From assembly GCF_002095575.1 (NCBI RefSeq), contig NZ_MLJJ01000017.1, positions 34,675 to 98,674 of the forward strand: a DNA stretch of 64,000 nucleotides, given 5' to 3'. Below, piece by piece: positions 36,637 through 49,250 of the stretch. The translations under genes and the position numbers were made by a program. Below the pieces are notes generated by a model. It had not been told where the DNA came from, did no database searches, and saw nothing but the letters and a program-made list of their open reading frames with translations. Source of the stretch: Pantoea septica (GTDB lineage Bacteria > Pseudomonadota > Gammaproteobacteria > Enterobacterales > Enterobacteriaceae). Within the stretch, counting starts at the first letter, position 1. Each line of letters starts with the position of its first letter.

Positions 36637-36947
36637 CGCAAGGTCCTCAGTTCGGATAGCGCAGCAGAAGAAATTAACCAATTGATTTCAAAATGTTATG
36701 TCGTCATGCCGCAGCCTGTGGCAACAGGACACCGCCTTTACAGCTGCGTTCGATCATCAGCGCTGCGACGCTGCGCGACCGACCTTACTAGCGGGTTGAT
36801 TTCAGCTGACAGGAGTGAGGCTGATTGTAGTACCCAAAAATAAATTTGTACTACAATGGAGATCACAAAACAGACAATACGAGCCAGCTGGCCCGCCTTG
36901 AAAGTGAAAAGTGCGACGCAGGGCGGCGGAATGCCGCCCGGGAAGGA
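36637..36947. other. Intergenic region between yidA and the MFS gene
   Basis: 311 bp with no credible gene. It contains a GC stem directly after yidA (GGGCGGC/GCCGCCC, 36921-36939), two TTGTAGTAC-type operator halves (36824-36857) and a leader to the MFS gene. No remnant of dgoR, dgoK, dgoA or dgoD could be recognised. Confidence 0.6.
36824..36857. promoter_or_regulatory. DgoR-like (GntR/FadR family) operator pair
   Basis: ATTGTAGTAC at 36824-36833 and, inverted, TTGTACTACAAT at 36846-36857; the latter contains the palindrome TTGTACTACAA. This is the form of the E. coli DgoR site as I remember it. E. coli has the dgo operon exactly here, but no GntR gene is in this window. Confidence 0.5.
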
Positions 36948-37757
36948 TTAAAGCACCAGCTCTTCGATAGCGTGCGCGACGCCATCTTCCATGTTGGTTT
37001 TGGTGACAAACTGCGCAATCTGCTTAACGGAGTCGATGGCATTGCCCATTGCGACGCCCGTGCCGGCGTACTCGATCATCGCCAGGTCATTCTCCTGATC
37101 GCCAATCGCCATGACCTCGTCGCGCGCCAGACCCAGCTTCTCCGCCAGCATTTTAACGCCCTGGCCTTTGTTGACGCGGCGATCGAGGATCTCCAGGTAA
37201 TAAGGCGCGCTCTTGAGAATGGTATAGTTCTGCTGCGCTTTGGCGGGCAGACGCTGAACAGCGCCATCCAGCAGATCGGGTTTGTCGATCATCATCAGCT
37301 TGGGAAAACGCGTGGCACGGTCCATCTCTTCCACGGCGCGATAGCGTACTGGAATGCCGGTCAGACTCGCCTCATGAATGGTGTATTCGCTAAGATCTTT
37401 GTTCGGCGTATAGAGCGAAGATTTGTCGAATGCCTGGAAATGCACGCCCAGTTCGCGCGACAGTTGTTCAATGTAGAGATAGTCGTCGAAACCCAGCGTG
37501 ATTTCCGCCACGCACTCGCCATCTTTGGCCTGCTGCACCAGCGCGCCGTTGTAGCTAATGCAGTACTGACCGTCGTCCACCAGGCCGAGCTCCATCAGGT
37601 AGCGCTGGATCCCTACGTATGGACGACCGGTCGCCAGCACCACGGCTACGCCTTTTTTATGCGCGCGATCGATAGCCGATTTAACGCCAGCGGTGATCTC
37701 ATGCTGCGGGTTAAGCAGCGTGCCGTCCATATCAATTGCAACCAGTTTAATCGCCAT
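36948..37757 (-). CDS. yidA: Sugar phosphatase YidA, HAD superfamily Cof type
   Basis: 269 residues. HAD motifs: DMDGTLL at residues 9-15 (nucleophile Asp), ATGRPYV near 43, Lys in RRVNKGQGVKMLAEKLG near 195 and GDQENDLAMIEYAG near 217. E. coli YidA dephosphorylates sugar phosphates such as alpha-glucose 1-phosphate. It lies downstream of gyrB with its own upstream region; the gyrB-side terminator is about 80 bp before its start. Confidence 0.94.
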   Translation of the reverse strand: MAIKLVAIDMDGTLLNPQHEITAGVKSAIDRAHKKGVAVVLATGRPYVGIQRYLMELGLVDDGQYCISYNGALVQQAKDGECVAEITLGFDDYLYIEQLSRELGVHFQAFDKSSLYTPNKDLSEYTIHEASLTGIPVRYRAVEEMDRATRFPKLMMIDKPDLLDGAVQRLPAKAQQNYTILKSAPYYLEILDRRVNKGQGVKMLAEKLGLARDEVMAIGDQENDLAMIEYAGTGVAMGNAIDSVKQIAQFVTKTNMEDGVAHAIEELVL

Positions 37758-37839
37758 AGCTTCCTCGTTGAGTCAGGGTTTGGCTTAAATGCTAGCGCGA
37801 TTCAGCTCACTGTGACCAGTTTCGCGGCATTTCAGGCAT

Positions 37840-37866
37840 AAAAAAACCCTTCCGGATGGGAAGGGT
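37840..37866 (-). terminator. Terminator of the gyrB transcript
   Basis: On the minus strand CCCTTCC, ATCC loop, GGAAGGG then seven T. It lies about 230 bp after the gyrB stop and ends the dnaA-dnaN-recF-gyrB transcription direction before yidA. Confidence 0.8.
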
Positions 37867-37882
37867 ATGCAAGCTGGAGCCG

Positions 37883-38069
37883 GCGTAGGTGACTGGAACC
37901 GATCGCAAAGTCGCTGTTCGTCATCCCTGACCGCTCAGCTCGCGCAAATACGCGCCTCTTCCTGAGGCGCGCCCGTAAACGGGCCAACGCGCTGCGTTGT
38001 TCAATAACGCTCCCGGCGTTTTTGTCGCTGTCGCGGGACGCTTTGCTCTTCGGTTTCAGTCACCCACGC
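37883..38069 (-). repeat. Palindromic element copy B in the gyrB 3' region
   Basis: 187-bp element bounded by 20-bp inverted arms (37883-37902 and 38050-38069, 18 of 20 complementary). On the minus strand it begins GCGTGGGTGACTGAAACCGA, continues AGAGCAAAGCGTCCCGCG, and ends TTTGCGATCGGTTCCAGTCACC. Inner hairpins GCGCCTC/GAGGCGC and GCCCG/CGGGC lie in the middle. The conserved blocks recur in copy A at 50803-50910, showing a dispersed repeat family. It sits between the gyrB stop and its terminator and would be transcribed with gyrB. Confidence 0.7.
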
Positions 38070-38095
38070 TTTAGCTTTAGTCGTCGTCTGTTCGC

Positions 38096-41607
<3,512 letters not shown>

Positions 41608-41975
41608 GAATCAGTCCAGCGTGAAGGGCACAAAGAGGTATCGCCTTTTAGCGATCTGGCCGTCAATGGCGAAGCCCGATAACGGCCTCAGCATGACCAG
41701 GCCGATTCTAACTCACCAGGCCGTCGGCGTCGCAGCCAGTCTGGTCGCGGCCAGCGCGCAGGCCTTGGGAGCATACTAAAGTATGTGACCAGGGACGAGC
41801 ACTGCCCGCGGCCAGAATGGCAAGTAAGCCAGGCCGATTCTACCTCACCAGGCCGTCGGCGTCGCAGCCAGTCTGGTTGCGGCCAGCGCACAGGCACTGG
41901 GAGCATACTAAAGTATGTGACCAGGGACGAGCACTGCCCGCGGCCAGAATGGCAAGTAAGCCAGGCCGATATATT
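41608..41975. other. Expanded dnaN-recF intergenic region
   Basis: 368 bp without a credible gene. About 90 bp next to recF hold its ribosome-binding site (AAGGAGG at 41587-41593 is within recF, so not used) and unremarkable sequence; the remaining 274 bp are the 132-bp tandem repeat listed separately. Short frames across the repeat encode Pro/Arg-rich repeats on both strands and are not taken as genes. Confidence 0.7.
41697..41970. repeat. 132-bp tandem duplication with ERIC-like core between dnaN and recF
   Basis: Copy 1 is 41697-41828, copy 2 is 41829-41960, and a third copy begins (CCAGGCCGAT) at 41961 and stops. The two full copies differ at five positions. Each contains GGGAGCATACTAAAGTATGT, whose CATACT/AGTATG palindrome followed by GTGACCAGGGACGAGC resembles the centre of ERIC-type enterobacterial repeats. 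Also GGCCGTCGGCGTCGCAGCC and ACTGCCCGCGGCCAGAATGG recur. The array ends six bases before the dnaN stop. Confidence 0.9.
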
Positions 41976-43076
41976 CTATAACCGCATGGGCATCACGACG
42001 TAGGCGGCGGCTGGGCTGGCAAGATCTTCTATCTGCACGCTCGACACCGAATCGGTCAGCAGCAGACGCACATTCTCGCACTTCAGCGCGTTCAGTACGT
42101 CCAGCACGTAGCTGACGTTAAATCCGATCTCAAGCTCGCTGCCGCCATAGGTCACGTCCAGCATCTCTTCCGCTTCTTCCTGTTCAGGGTTGTTGGCGGT
42201 GATCTTCAGCTGATTCTCGGTGATATAGAGGCGAACGCCGCGGAATTTCTCATTCGAGAGAATAGCGGCGCGCGCGAACGCCTGCTTGAGGATATCGCAG
42301 CCCGCTTCCAGCGATTTGTCCGGGTTTTTCGGCAGGACACGGCGATAGTCGGGGAAGCGGCCATCCACCAGCTTCGACGTAAAGATAAAGTCGCCGACGT
42401 GCGCGCGGATATTGCTGCTGCCGATCTGCAGCTGCAAGGGCGTTTCCCCGCCGTCCAGCAGACGCACCAGCTCGATGACCCCTTTACGCGGCACGATTAC
42501 TGAATGATTTGGCAGCGCCTGGCCAATCGGCATCGAGCAGACCGCCAGACGGTGGCCGTCGGTAGCGACGGTGCGCAGCTCTTCGCCTTCGGTCTCAAAC
42601 AGCATGCCGTTAAGGTAGTAGCGCACGTCCTGATGCGCCATCGAGAACTGCGTCGCCTCGATCAGACGCTTCAGCGTCGCCTGCGGCAGCGTAAACTCGA
42701 CTTCGCTCTGCCAGTCGTCCAGATTGGGAAAGTCGCTGGCCGGCAGGGTCGAGAGCGAAAAGCGGCTGCGCCCGGAGCGCACCAGCATGCGTTCGCCTTC
42801 GAGCGTGACGTTAATCTCCGCGCCCTCGGGCAGACCACGACAGATGTCGAGGAATTTACGCGCCGGGACGGTGGTGGCGCCCGGCTCGTGCGGCTGGGTC
42901 AGCGCCACGCGCGCCACCATCTCCATTTCCAGATCGGTGCCGGTCAGCAACAGCGTGCCATCGTTGACCTGCATCAGCAGATTTCCCAGGATCGGCAGCG
43001 TCGGGCGCCCGCCTAACGGGCCGCTGACTTGCTGCAGCGGCTTTAGCAACTGCTCACGTTCAACAATAAATTTCAT
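41976..43076 (-). CDS. dnaN: DNA polymerase III beta sliding clamp
   Basis: 366 residues as in E. coli. Three clamp domains; blocks MKFIVEREQLLKPLQQVSGPLGGRPTLPILGNLL, MLFETEGEELRTVATDGHRLA and the C-terminal AAYVVMPMRL that forms the partner-binding pocket. The ring tethers polymerase III to DNA. The start follows the dnaA stop by only 4 bp. Its stop is immediately followed by the tandem repeat. Confidence 0.99.
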   Translation of the reverse strand: MKFIVEREQLLKPLQQVSGPLGGRPTLPILGNLLMQVNDGTLLLTGTDLEMEMVARVALTQPHEPGATTVPARKFLDICRGLPEGAEINVTLEGERMLVRSGRSRFSLSTLPASDFPNLDDWQSEVEFTLPQATLKRLIEATQFSMAHQDVRYYLNGMLFETEGEELRTVATDGHRLAVCSMPIGQALPNHSVIVPRKGVIELVRLLDGGETPLQLQIGSSNIRAHVGDFIFTSKLVDGRFPDYRRVLPKNPDKSLEAGCDILKQAFARAAILSNEKFRGVRLYITENQLKITANNPEQEEAEEMLDVTYGGSELEIGFNVSYVLDVLNALKCENVRLLLTDSVSSVQIEDLASPAAAYVVMPMRL

Positions 43077-43080
43077 AGCG

Positions 43081-44487
43081 TCAGGAGGATAAAGTTCGGA
43101 TGAGATTAGAGAAATCTTCTTTTATGTCGTGGCTCTCTTCGCGCAGCTGCTCGATTTTACGGCAGGCGTGAAGCACCGTGGTATGGTCGCGGCCGCCGAA
43201 CGCGTCGCCGATCTCCGGCAGACTATGGTTCGTCAGCTCTTTCGCCATCGCCATCGCCATCTGGCGTGGGCGCGCGACCGAGCGCGAACGGCGTTTGGAC
43301 AGCAGATCCGCAACCTTAATTTTGTAATACTCGGCCACCGTCTTCTGGATATTGTCGATGGTGACCAGCTTTTCCTGCAGCGCCAGCAGATCGCGCAGCG
43401 CTTCGCGCACAAAATCGATAGTAATGGCGCGGCCGGTAAAGTTGGCGTTGGCGATCACGCGGTTCAGCGCCCCTTCCAGCTCACGCACGTTGGAGCGCAG
43501 GCGTTTGGCGATAAAAAAGGCGACCTCGCCCGGCAGACGAATATCGTTCTCGTCCGCTTTTTTCATCAGAATCGCCACGCGCGTTTCCAGCTCCGGCGGC
43601 TCAATGGCGACCGTCAGTCCCCAGCCGAAGCGCGACTTCAGCCGATCTTCCACGCCGTTGATCTCTTTGGGATAACGGTCTGAGGTCAAAATGATCTGCT
43701 GATTGCCTTCCAGCAGCGCGTTGAAGGTGTGGAAAAACTCCTCCTGCGAGCGCTCTTTATTGGCGAAGAACTGAATGTCATCGATAAGCAGCGCGTCGAC
43801 GGAGCGGTAGTAGCGCTTGAACTCTTCAATGGCGTTGTTTTGCAGCGCCTTCACCATATCCTGCACAAAGCGCTCGGAGTGCATATAGACCACTTTGGCA
43901 TTCGGCTTGCGCGCGATAATGCCGTTGCCGACCGCGTGCAGCAGGTGGGTTTTACCCAGGCCGGTGCCGCCATAAAGGAAGAGCGGGTTATAGGCGCCGC
44001 CGGGATTGTCCGCCACCTGACGCGCCGCCGCGCGCGCCAGCTGGTTGGATTTACCCTCAACGAAGTTATCGAAGTTGTGGCGGTTATTCACATTAGAGCG
44101 GTAGGTCACGTCGGCCGGCGCCGGGACGTTGTCCCAGCTTGGGCGCAGGATCTGCGCGGGCGCGGGACGGCTCTCGACCGGGGCGGGCGCGCTGACGCTC
44201 GCCATCGCCGGCTGGCTCATCGCCGCAGGCTGCTGCTGTACAGAACGCGTGCCGACTTCGAAACGCAGCAAAGGCACGTCCACGCCGCAGAATTCGTTCA
44301 GCAGCCCGTTGATGTTATTGATGTATTTATCTCGTACCCAGTCGAGCACAAACCGATTTGGTGCATACAAGGCCAGCGTATTGTCGTTTAACTCCGCCTG
44401 CAGCGGTCGAATCCACATGCTGAATTCGGTGGCAGGAAGCTCATCCTGCAAACGGGCAAGACACTGTTGCCAGAGCGTAAGTGACAC
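43081..44487 (-). CDS. dnaA: Chromosomal replication initiator DnaA
   Basis: 468 residues from a GTG at 44487 ([24 protein letters not shown]); the GTG start matches E. coli, and the ATG at 44499 would add four unrelated residues. Domain I (about 1-80) binds DnaB; domain III has Walker [17 protein letters not shown] and Walker B LLIDDIQF; domain IV has the DnaA-box HTH with [18 protein letters not shown]. Transcription is likely autoregulated through the DnaA box at 44692-44700 and GATC sites upstream. Confidence 0.99.
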   Translation of the reverse strand: MSLTLWQQCLARLQDELPATEFSMWIRPLQAELNDNTLALYAPNRFVLDWVRDKYINNINGLLNEFCGVDVPLLRFEVGTRSVQQQPAAMSQPAMASVSAPAPVESRPAPAQILRPSWDNVPAPADVTYRSNVNNRHNFDNFVEGKSNQLARAAARQVADNPGGAYNPLFLYGGTGLGKTHLLHAVGNGIIARKPNAKVVYMHSERFVQDMVKALQNNAIEEFKRYYRSVDALLIDDIQFFANKERSQEEFFHTFNALLEGNQQIILTSDRYPKEINGVEDRLKSRFGWGLTVAIEPPELETRVAILMKKADENDIRLPGEVAFFIAKRLRSNVRELEGALNRVIANANFTGRAITIDFVREALRDLLALQEKLVTIDNIQKTVAEYYKIKVADLLSKRRSRSVARPRQMAMAMAKELTNHSLPEIGDAFGGRDHTTVLHACRKIEQLREESHDIKEDFSNLIRTLSS

Positions 44488-44691
44488 GGCGGACTCCACT
44501 TGTACAAAATCGATAAGAAATAGTAGGCGCTAATAAAGAAACGTTCATTTTTGACACAGACGGTAGAAAGCGCCTGCGACCGCTATCAGCGGTTTCCGTC
44601 CCTGGGATCGCGACCGGATCGTCAGCGGAAGGGCGGATCATAGCGCAAAGCGAGGCAGAGATCTTCACTTTCTACACAGTTTTGATCCTTT

Positions 44692-44700
44692 TTATCCACA
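44692..44700 (+). promoter_or_regulatory. DnaA box upstream of dnaA
   Basis: TTATCCACA, a perfect consensus DnaA box about 205 bp upstream of the dnaA start, consistent with autoregulation. Confidence 0.85.
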
Positions 44701-44841
44701 GGCCGTGGACAGGTAAAACAGTTTACGCCTGCTGGCGAAAAAAGCTGCGGGGATCGTCGGAAAAGAGGCGCTTTTTCAGGCGGCCTCTCGTTTTTGCGGT
44801 AATTTTCATCGGCCCGATCGTAAGAAGATCCCGCGGGATCC

Positions 44842-44869
44842 TTGCGCTTTAAAGCGGAGACCGTATAAT
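44842..44869 (+). promoter_or_regulatory. Distal sigma-70 promoter of rpmH-rnpA
   Basis: TTGCGC (44842-44847), 16 bp, TATAAT (44864-44869). The -10 is perfect. Located about 215 bp upstream of rpmH. Confidence 0.65.
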
Positions 44870-44957
44870 TCTTCCCCCGGCGTTGTCGCGTTATGCCCAA
44901 TGCCCGGACTCAGCGGGCTGTATCCGGGCTTCCAGGTACCGCGACCAGCGAAGTAAA

Positions 44958-44986
44958 TTGACTCCGGACTGTACAATTATTACAAT
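44958..44986 (+). promoter_or_regulatory. Proximal sigma-70 promoter of rpmH-rnpA
   Basis: TTGACT (44958-44963), 17 bp, TACAAT (44981-44986): near-consensus, as expected for a ribosomal protein gene, about 100 bp upstream of rpmH. Confidence 0.75.
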
Positions 44987-45072
44987 CCCGCCTCTTTATT
45001 AAAGACACATTGAGGCGTCGGTCGTTTTACTGGCCCAAAAACGCGTCACCCAGTGAAATTTTTCAAGTTTAG

Positions 45073-45225
<153 letters not shown>

Positions 45226-45240
45226 TAAAAGCTAACCCTC

Positions 45241-45600
45241 GTGGTTAAGCTCGCATTTCCCAGGGAGTTACGTTTGTTAACTCCCACTCATTTCACTTTC
45301 GTCTTCCAGCAGCCACAACGGGCTGGCACGCCGCAAATCACCATCCTCGGCCGCCTTAATTCGCTGGGGCATCCCCGCATCGGTCTTACCGTCGCTAAAA
45401 AGCACGTCAAGCGCGCGCACGAACGCAACCGGATCAAACGTTTGACCCGCGAAAGCTTTCGTCTGCTTCAGCATGAACTGCCGGCGATGGATTTCGTCGT
45501 TGTGGCGAAAAAGGGGATTGCCGATCTCGACAACCGTATGTTGGCGGAAGCGTTGGAGAAGTTATGGCGTCGTCACTGTCGCCTGGCGCGCGGCTCCTGA
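45241..45600 (+). CDS. rnpA: Ribonuclease P protein component
   Basis: 119 residues from a GTG start ([20 protein letters not shown]). The RNR motif region [21 protein letters not shown] binds the catalytic RNA M1. Identical in length to E. coli RnpA. The GTG and weak site fit its known low translation relative to L34. It overlaps yidD by 37 bp. Confidence 0.98.
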   Translation: MVKLAFPRELRLLTPTHFTFVFQQPQRAGTPQITILGRLNSLGHPRIGLTVAKKHVKRAHERNRIKRLTRESFRLLQHELPAMDFVVVAKKGIADLDNRMLAEALEKLWRRHCRLARGS

Positions 45601-45806
45601 TCGTCCTGATCCGCGTCTATCAGCGCGGCATCAGCCCCTTGCTGGGACCACACTGTCGGTTTCAGCCAACCTGCTCTCATTATGGAATTGAGGCGTTACG
45701 CAGGTTTGGCCTGATAAAAGGCAGTTGGTTGACATTCAAACGCGTATTAAAATGCCACCCTTTGAACCCGGGTGGTGACGATCCTGTGCCGCCAAAAAAC
45801 CTTTGA
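45564..45806 (+). CDS. yidD: Membrane protein insertion efficiency factor YidD
   Basis: 80 residues. The family core [35 protein letters not shown] is intact, with the Cys pair of the CxxxPTCS type, ending [15 protein letters not shown]. Slightly shorter than E. coli (85). It helps insertion of inner-membrane proteins near YidC. It overlaps rnpA by 37 bp in another frame and lies 18 bp before yidC. Confidence 0.96.
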   Translation: MASSLSPGARLLIVLIRVYQRGISPLLGPHCRFQPTCSHYGIEALRRFGLIKGSWLTFKRVLKCHPLNPGGDDPVPPKNL

Positions 45807-45824
45807 TACCAGAGAACATTAACG

Positions 45825-47471
45825 ATGGATTCGCAACGCAATCTTTTTCTCATCGCTTTTCTGTTCGTGTCTTTCATGATCTGGCAAGCCTGGCAGACGG
45901 ACCACGCTCCGCAGCCGCAGCAGACCCAGACCACGCAAAACACCAACAGCGCAGCAGGTGATGCCGCCAGCCAGGGCGTACCGGCCAGCGGCCAGGGCAA
46001 AACGATCACCGTTAAGACTGATGTCCTGTCATTGAATATCAACACCCGCGGTGGCGATGTCGAGCAAGCTCAGCTGCTGACCTACCCGGACAAACTGGGT
46101 TCCGACCAGCCGTTCCAGCTGCTGGAGACCACGCCATCCTTCGTTTATCAGGCACAGAGCGGGCTCACTGGCCGCAACGGTCCGGATAACCCGAACAACG
46201 GCGCGCGTCCGCTGTTCACCGCCGCACAGGATCACTTCGAAATGGCCGACGGCCAGACCGAACTGCGCGTGCCGATGACCTACACCGCGGAAAACGGCGT
46301 GGTTTATACCAAAACCTTCGTTTTCAAACGCGGCGAATTCGCGGTAGACGTGAACTATAACGTCAACAACACCACGCAGCAGCCGCTGGAGATGTCGCTG
46401 TTTGGCCAGCTGAAGCAGACTATCGATCTGCCTAAGCACCGCGATACCGGCAGCAACAACTTCGCGCTGCACACCTTCCGCGGCGCGGCCTACTCCACCA
46501 GCGAAGAGAAGTACGAAAAGTACAAATTCGACACCATCGCGGATAACGAAAACCTCAACGCGACCACCAGCAACGGCTGGGTCGCGATGCTGCAGCAATA
46601 CTTCGCTACCGCATGGGTGCCGCGTACTGCTGGCAACAATTCGCTCTATACCAGCAATCTGGGCAACGGCATTGCGGCGATCGGCTACAAATCCGCACCG
46701 GTCACCGTGGCAGCGGGTCAGCAGCAGGATCTGGGCGCAACGCTGTGGGTCGGTCCGGAAATTCAGGACAAGATGGCTGCCGTCGCGCCGCATCTCGACC
46801 TGACCGTCGACTACGGCTGGCTGTGGTTTATCTCTCAGCCGCTGTTTAAGCTGCTGAAGTTTATCCACAGCTTTATCGGCAACTGGGGCTTCTCCATCAT
46901 CGTCATCACCTTTATCGTGCGCGGCATTATGTACCCGCTGACGAAGGCGCAGTACACCTCGATGGCGAAAATGCGCATGCTGCAGCCGAAGATTCAGGCT
47001 ATGCGTGAGCGCCTGGGCGACGACAAGCAGAAGCAGAGCCAGGAGATGATGGCGCTCTATAAAGCGGAGAAGGTCAACCCGCTGGGCGGCTGTCTGCCGC
47101 TGGTGATTCAGATGCCGATCTTCCTTGCGCTTTACTACATGCTGTCTGGTTCCGTGGAGCTGCGCCATGCGCCGTTTATCCTCTGGATCCATGACCTGTC
47201 GGCGCAGGACCCCTACTACATCCTGCCGATTCTGATGGGCATCACCATGTTCTTCATTCAGAAGATGTCACCGACCACCGTGACCGATCCGATGCAGCAG
47301 AAGATCATGACCTATATGCCGGTTATCTTTACCGTGTTCTTCCTGTGGTTCCCGTCAGGTCTGGTGCTGTACTACATCGTCAGCAACCTGGTGACCATTC
47401 TCCAGCAGCAGCTGATTTATCGCGGACTGGAAAAACGCGGTCTGCACAGCCGCGACAAGAAGAAGGCGTAA
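45825..47471 (+). CDS. yidC: Membrane protein insertase YidC
   Basis: 548 residues, E. coli length. N-terminal membrane anchor ([19 protein letters not shown]), a periplasmic beta domain (about residues 60-340), then the five-helix insertase core with [22 protein letters not shown] carrying the conserved Arg, and INPLGG-type [24 protein letters not shown]. Ends with a basic tail [15 protein letters not shown] that binds ribosomes. A terminator follows, separating it from mnmE. Confidence 0.99.
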   Translation: MDSQRNLFLIAFLFVSFMIWQAWQTDHAPQPQQTQTTQNTNSAAGDAASQGVPASGQGKTITVKTDVLSLNINTRGGDVEQAQLLTYPDKLGSDQPFQLLETTPSFVYQAQSGLTGRNGPDNPNNGARPLFTAAQDHFEMADGQTELRVPMTYTAENGVVYTKTFVFKRGEFAVDVNYNVNNTTQQPLEMSLFGQLKQTIDLPKHRDTGSNNFALHTFRGAAYSTSEEKYEKYKFDTIADNENLNATTSNGWVAMLQQYFATAWVPRTAGNNSLYTSNLGNGIAAIGYKSAPVTVAAGQQQDLGATLWVGPEIQDKMAAVAPHLDLTVDYGWLWFISQPLFKLLKFIHSFIGNWGFSIIVITFIVRGIMYPLTKAQYTSMAKMRMLQPKIQAMRERLGDDKQKQSQEMMALYKAEKVNPLGGCLPLVIQMPIFLALYYMLSGSVELRHAPFILWIHDLSAQDPYYILPILMGITMFFIQKMSPTTVTDPMQQKIMTYMPVIFTVFFLWFPSGLVLYYIVSNLVTILQQQLIYRGLEKRGLHSRDKKKA

Positions 47472-47507
47472 CGCCCTTACGCTCGTCTGACAATCTGGTT
47501 TACCCTG

Positions 47508-47536
47508 AGGCGGTCAATAAGACCGCCTTATTTTTT
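47508..47536 (+). terminator. Terminator between yidC and mnmE
   Basis: AGGCGGTC, AATAA loop, GACCGCCT followed by TATTTTTT, 37 bp after the yidC stop. mnmE starts just beyond it, so partial readthrough or a separate promoter must serve mnmE. Confidence 0.85.
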
Positions 47537-47552
47537 AGCGAGAGAAAATCCC

Positions 47553-48917
47553 ATGAGCCACAGCGATACTATCGTTGCCCAGGCGACGCCTCCCGGACGC
47601 GGCGGCGTCGGTATTTTGCGTATCTCCGGCGCGCGCGCCGCCGAGGTGGCGCAGCAGGTGCTCGGCAAGCTGCCGAAGGCGCGCTACGCCGATTATCTGC
47701 CGTTTAAAGACGCCGACGGCAGCGTGCTGGATCAGGGCATCGCGCTGTGGTTTCCCGGCCCGAACTCCTTTACCGGCGAAGATGTGCTGGAGCTACAGGG
47801 CCACGGCGGCCCGGTGATCCTCGATCTGCTGCTGAAGCGCATCGTGGCGCTGCCTGGCGTACGCATCGCCCAGCCGGGCGAGTTTTCCGAGCGCGCCTTT
47901 CTCAACGACAAGCTCGACCTGGCGCAGGCTGAGGCGATCGCCGATCTGATTGACGCCAGCTCCGAGCAGGCGGCGCGTTCTGCGGTCAATTCGCTGCAGG
48001 GGGCCTTTTCGACTCGCATCAACCAGCTGGTAGAGGCGCTGACCCACCTGCGCATCTACGTCGAAGCGGCCATCGACTTCCCTGATGAAGAGATCGACTT
48101 TCTCTCCGACGGTAAAATCGAAGCGCAGCTGGATGAAGTGATTGTCGATCTTGACGCCGTACGCGCCGAGGCACGTCAGGGCAGCCTGCTGCGCGAAGGC
48201 ATGAAAGTCGTGATCGCGGGTCGGCCGAACGCGGGTAAATCAAGCCTGTTGAATGCGCTGGCGGGACGCGAAGCGGCAATCGTTACCGATATCGCCGGCA
48301 CCACGCGCGACGTGCTGCGCGAACATATTCATATCGACGGCATGCCGCTGCATATCATCGATACCGCCGGACTGCGCGAAGCCAGCGACGAGGTCGAACG
48401 TATTGGCATCGAGCGCGCCTGGCAGGAGATCGAGCAGGCGGATCGCGTGCTGTTCATGGTAGACGGCACGACCACCGACGCCACGGAAGCGGCGCAGATC
48501 TGGCCCGACTTCGTTTCGCGCCTGCCTGCGGCGTTGCCGATTACCGTCGTGCGCAACAAGGCGGACGTCACTGGCGAAACGCTGGGTCTGACAGAAGTAA
48601 ATCATCACTCACTTATTCGTCTTTCAGCGCGCACCGGCGCGGGCGTGGATGCGCTGCGTGACCATCTGAAACAGTCGATGGGCTTTTCCGGCAATATGGA
48701 AGGCGGCTTCCTGGCGCGTCGACGTCATCTTCAGGCGCTGGAGTTGGCGGCCACTCACTTACAGCAGGGCAAGGCGCAGCTGCTGGGAGCCTGGGCAGGC
48801 GAACTGCTGGCAGAAGAGCTGCGGCTGGCGCAGCAGGCGCTGAGCGAGATCACCGGCGAGTTTACCTCTGACGATCTGCTGGGACGGATATTCTCCAGCT
48901 TCTGCATCGGGAAATGA
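47553..48917 (+). CDS. mnmE: tRNA modification GTPase MnmE
   Basis: 454 residues as in E. coli. The N-terminal folate-binding domain starts [22 protein letters not shown]; the inserted G domain has G1 [12 protein letters not shown] (near residue 222), G2 [10 protein letters not shown]3 DTAGLRE and G4 RNKADV; the C-terminal CIGK motif is catalytic. With MnmG it forms cmnm5U34 in tRNAs. mnmG is outside this window. Confidence 0.99.
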   Translation: MSHSDTIVAQATPPGRGGVGILRISGARAAEVAQQVLGKLPKARYADYLPFKDADGSVLDQGIALWFPGPNSFTGEDVLELQGHGGPVILDLLLKRIVALPGVRIAQPGEFSERAFLNDKLDLAQAEAIADLIDASSEQAARSAVNSLQGAFSTRINQLVEALTHLRIYVEAAIDFPDEEIDFLSDGKIEAQLDEVIVDLDAVRAEARQGSLLREGMKVVIAGRPNAGKSSLLNALAGREAAIVTDIAGTTRDVLREHIHIDGMPLHIIDTAGLREASDEVERIGIERAWQEIEQADRVLFMVDGTTTDATEAAQIWPDFVSRLPAALPITVVRNKADVTGETLGLTEVNHHSLIRLSARTGAGVDALRDHLKQSMGFSGNMEGGFLARRRHLQALELAATHLQQGKAQLLGAWAGELLAEELRLAQQALSEITGEFTSDDLLGRIFSSFCIGK

Positions 48918-48928
48918 TCTAAACCGGA

Positions 48929-48956
48929 CGCCTCGACTGTTCATTTTGTCGAGGCG
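48929..48956 (+). terminator. Stem-loop after mnmE
   Basis: CGCCTCGAC and GTCGAGGCG around a ten-base loop that includes TTTT, 11 bp after the mnmE stop. No T run follows, so termination is uncertain. Confidence 0.5.
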
Positions 48957-48969
48957 CCTCTGGCGGATT

Positions 48970-49068
48970 GAATTCGGTGGTTCAGGCTACGTCGCGCTCT
49001 ACCGCTACGAACAATGCGAAGATCGTCTCTACCTTTTAGCCTTCCGCCATCAGACAGAAGCTGGCCAT
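48970..49068 (+). pseudogene. C-terminal remnant of a ParE/RelE-family toxin
   Basis: Translating this stretch gives FGGSGYVALYRYEQCEDRLY then LLAFRHQTEAGH, the last strands of RelE/ParE toxins (usual pattern FG-SGYV-LYR--...-IL-IRHQREAGY). The usual stop after the AGY/H end is lost and reading continues into non-family sequence. No N-terminal half, start or antitoxin gene is present; it directly abuts the mnmE stem-loop. Most likely a decayed toxin-antitoxin remnant. Confidence 0.5.
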
Positions 49069-49250
49069 TCACCTCAGCGTCAATTTGTGCACTTACACGC
49101 ACCTCCTCAGCCAAACGTCGCCTGTTTGCACCTTTGCTATTTGGCGACGAACCGCCATTGGGGTATAAACGGTAAGCACCGGTTTTCCCGGATACGCCTT
49201 CACAATGGCATGTCTCAGGCGGCTGCTTCCGCCTGACCAAGGAGAGTAGA

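Larger units (their letters stand above)
48918..49250. other. mnmE-rutE intergenic region
   Basis: 333 bp containing the mnmE stem-loop, the toxin remnant and about 180 bp upstream of the nitroreductase gene. Apart from a GGCGG/CCGCC-type small repeat near 49219-49236 and AAGGAGAG before the next start, nothing else was recognised. E. coli has the tna operon after mnmE; no tna sequence is seen. Confidence 0.6.

Noticed and set aside
41697..41970. CRISPR-like array between dnaN and recF
   Set aside because: The unit is 132 bp and directly abutting, with no spacers and no cas genes; it is a tandem duplication.
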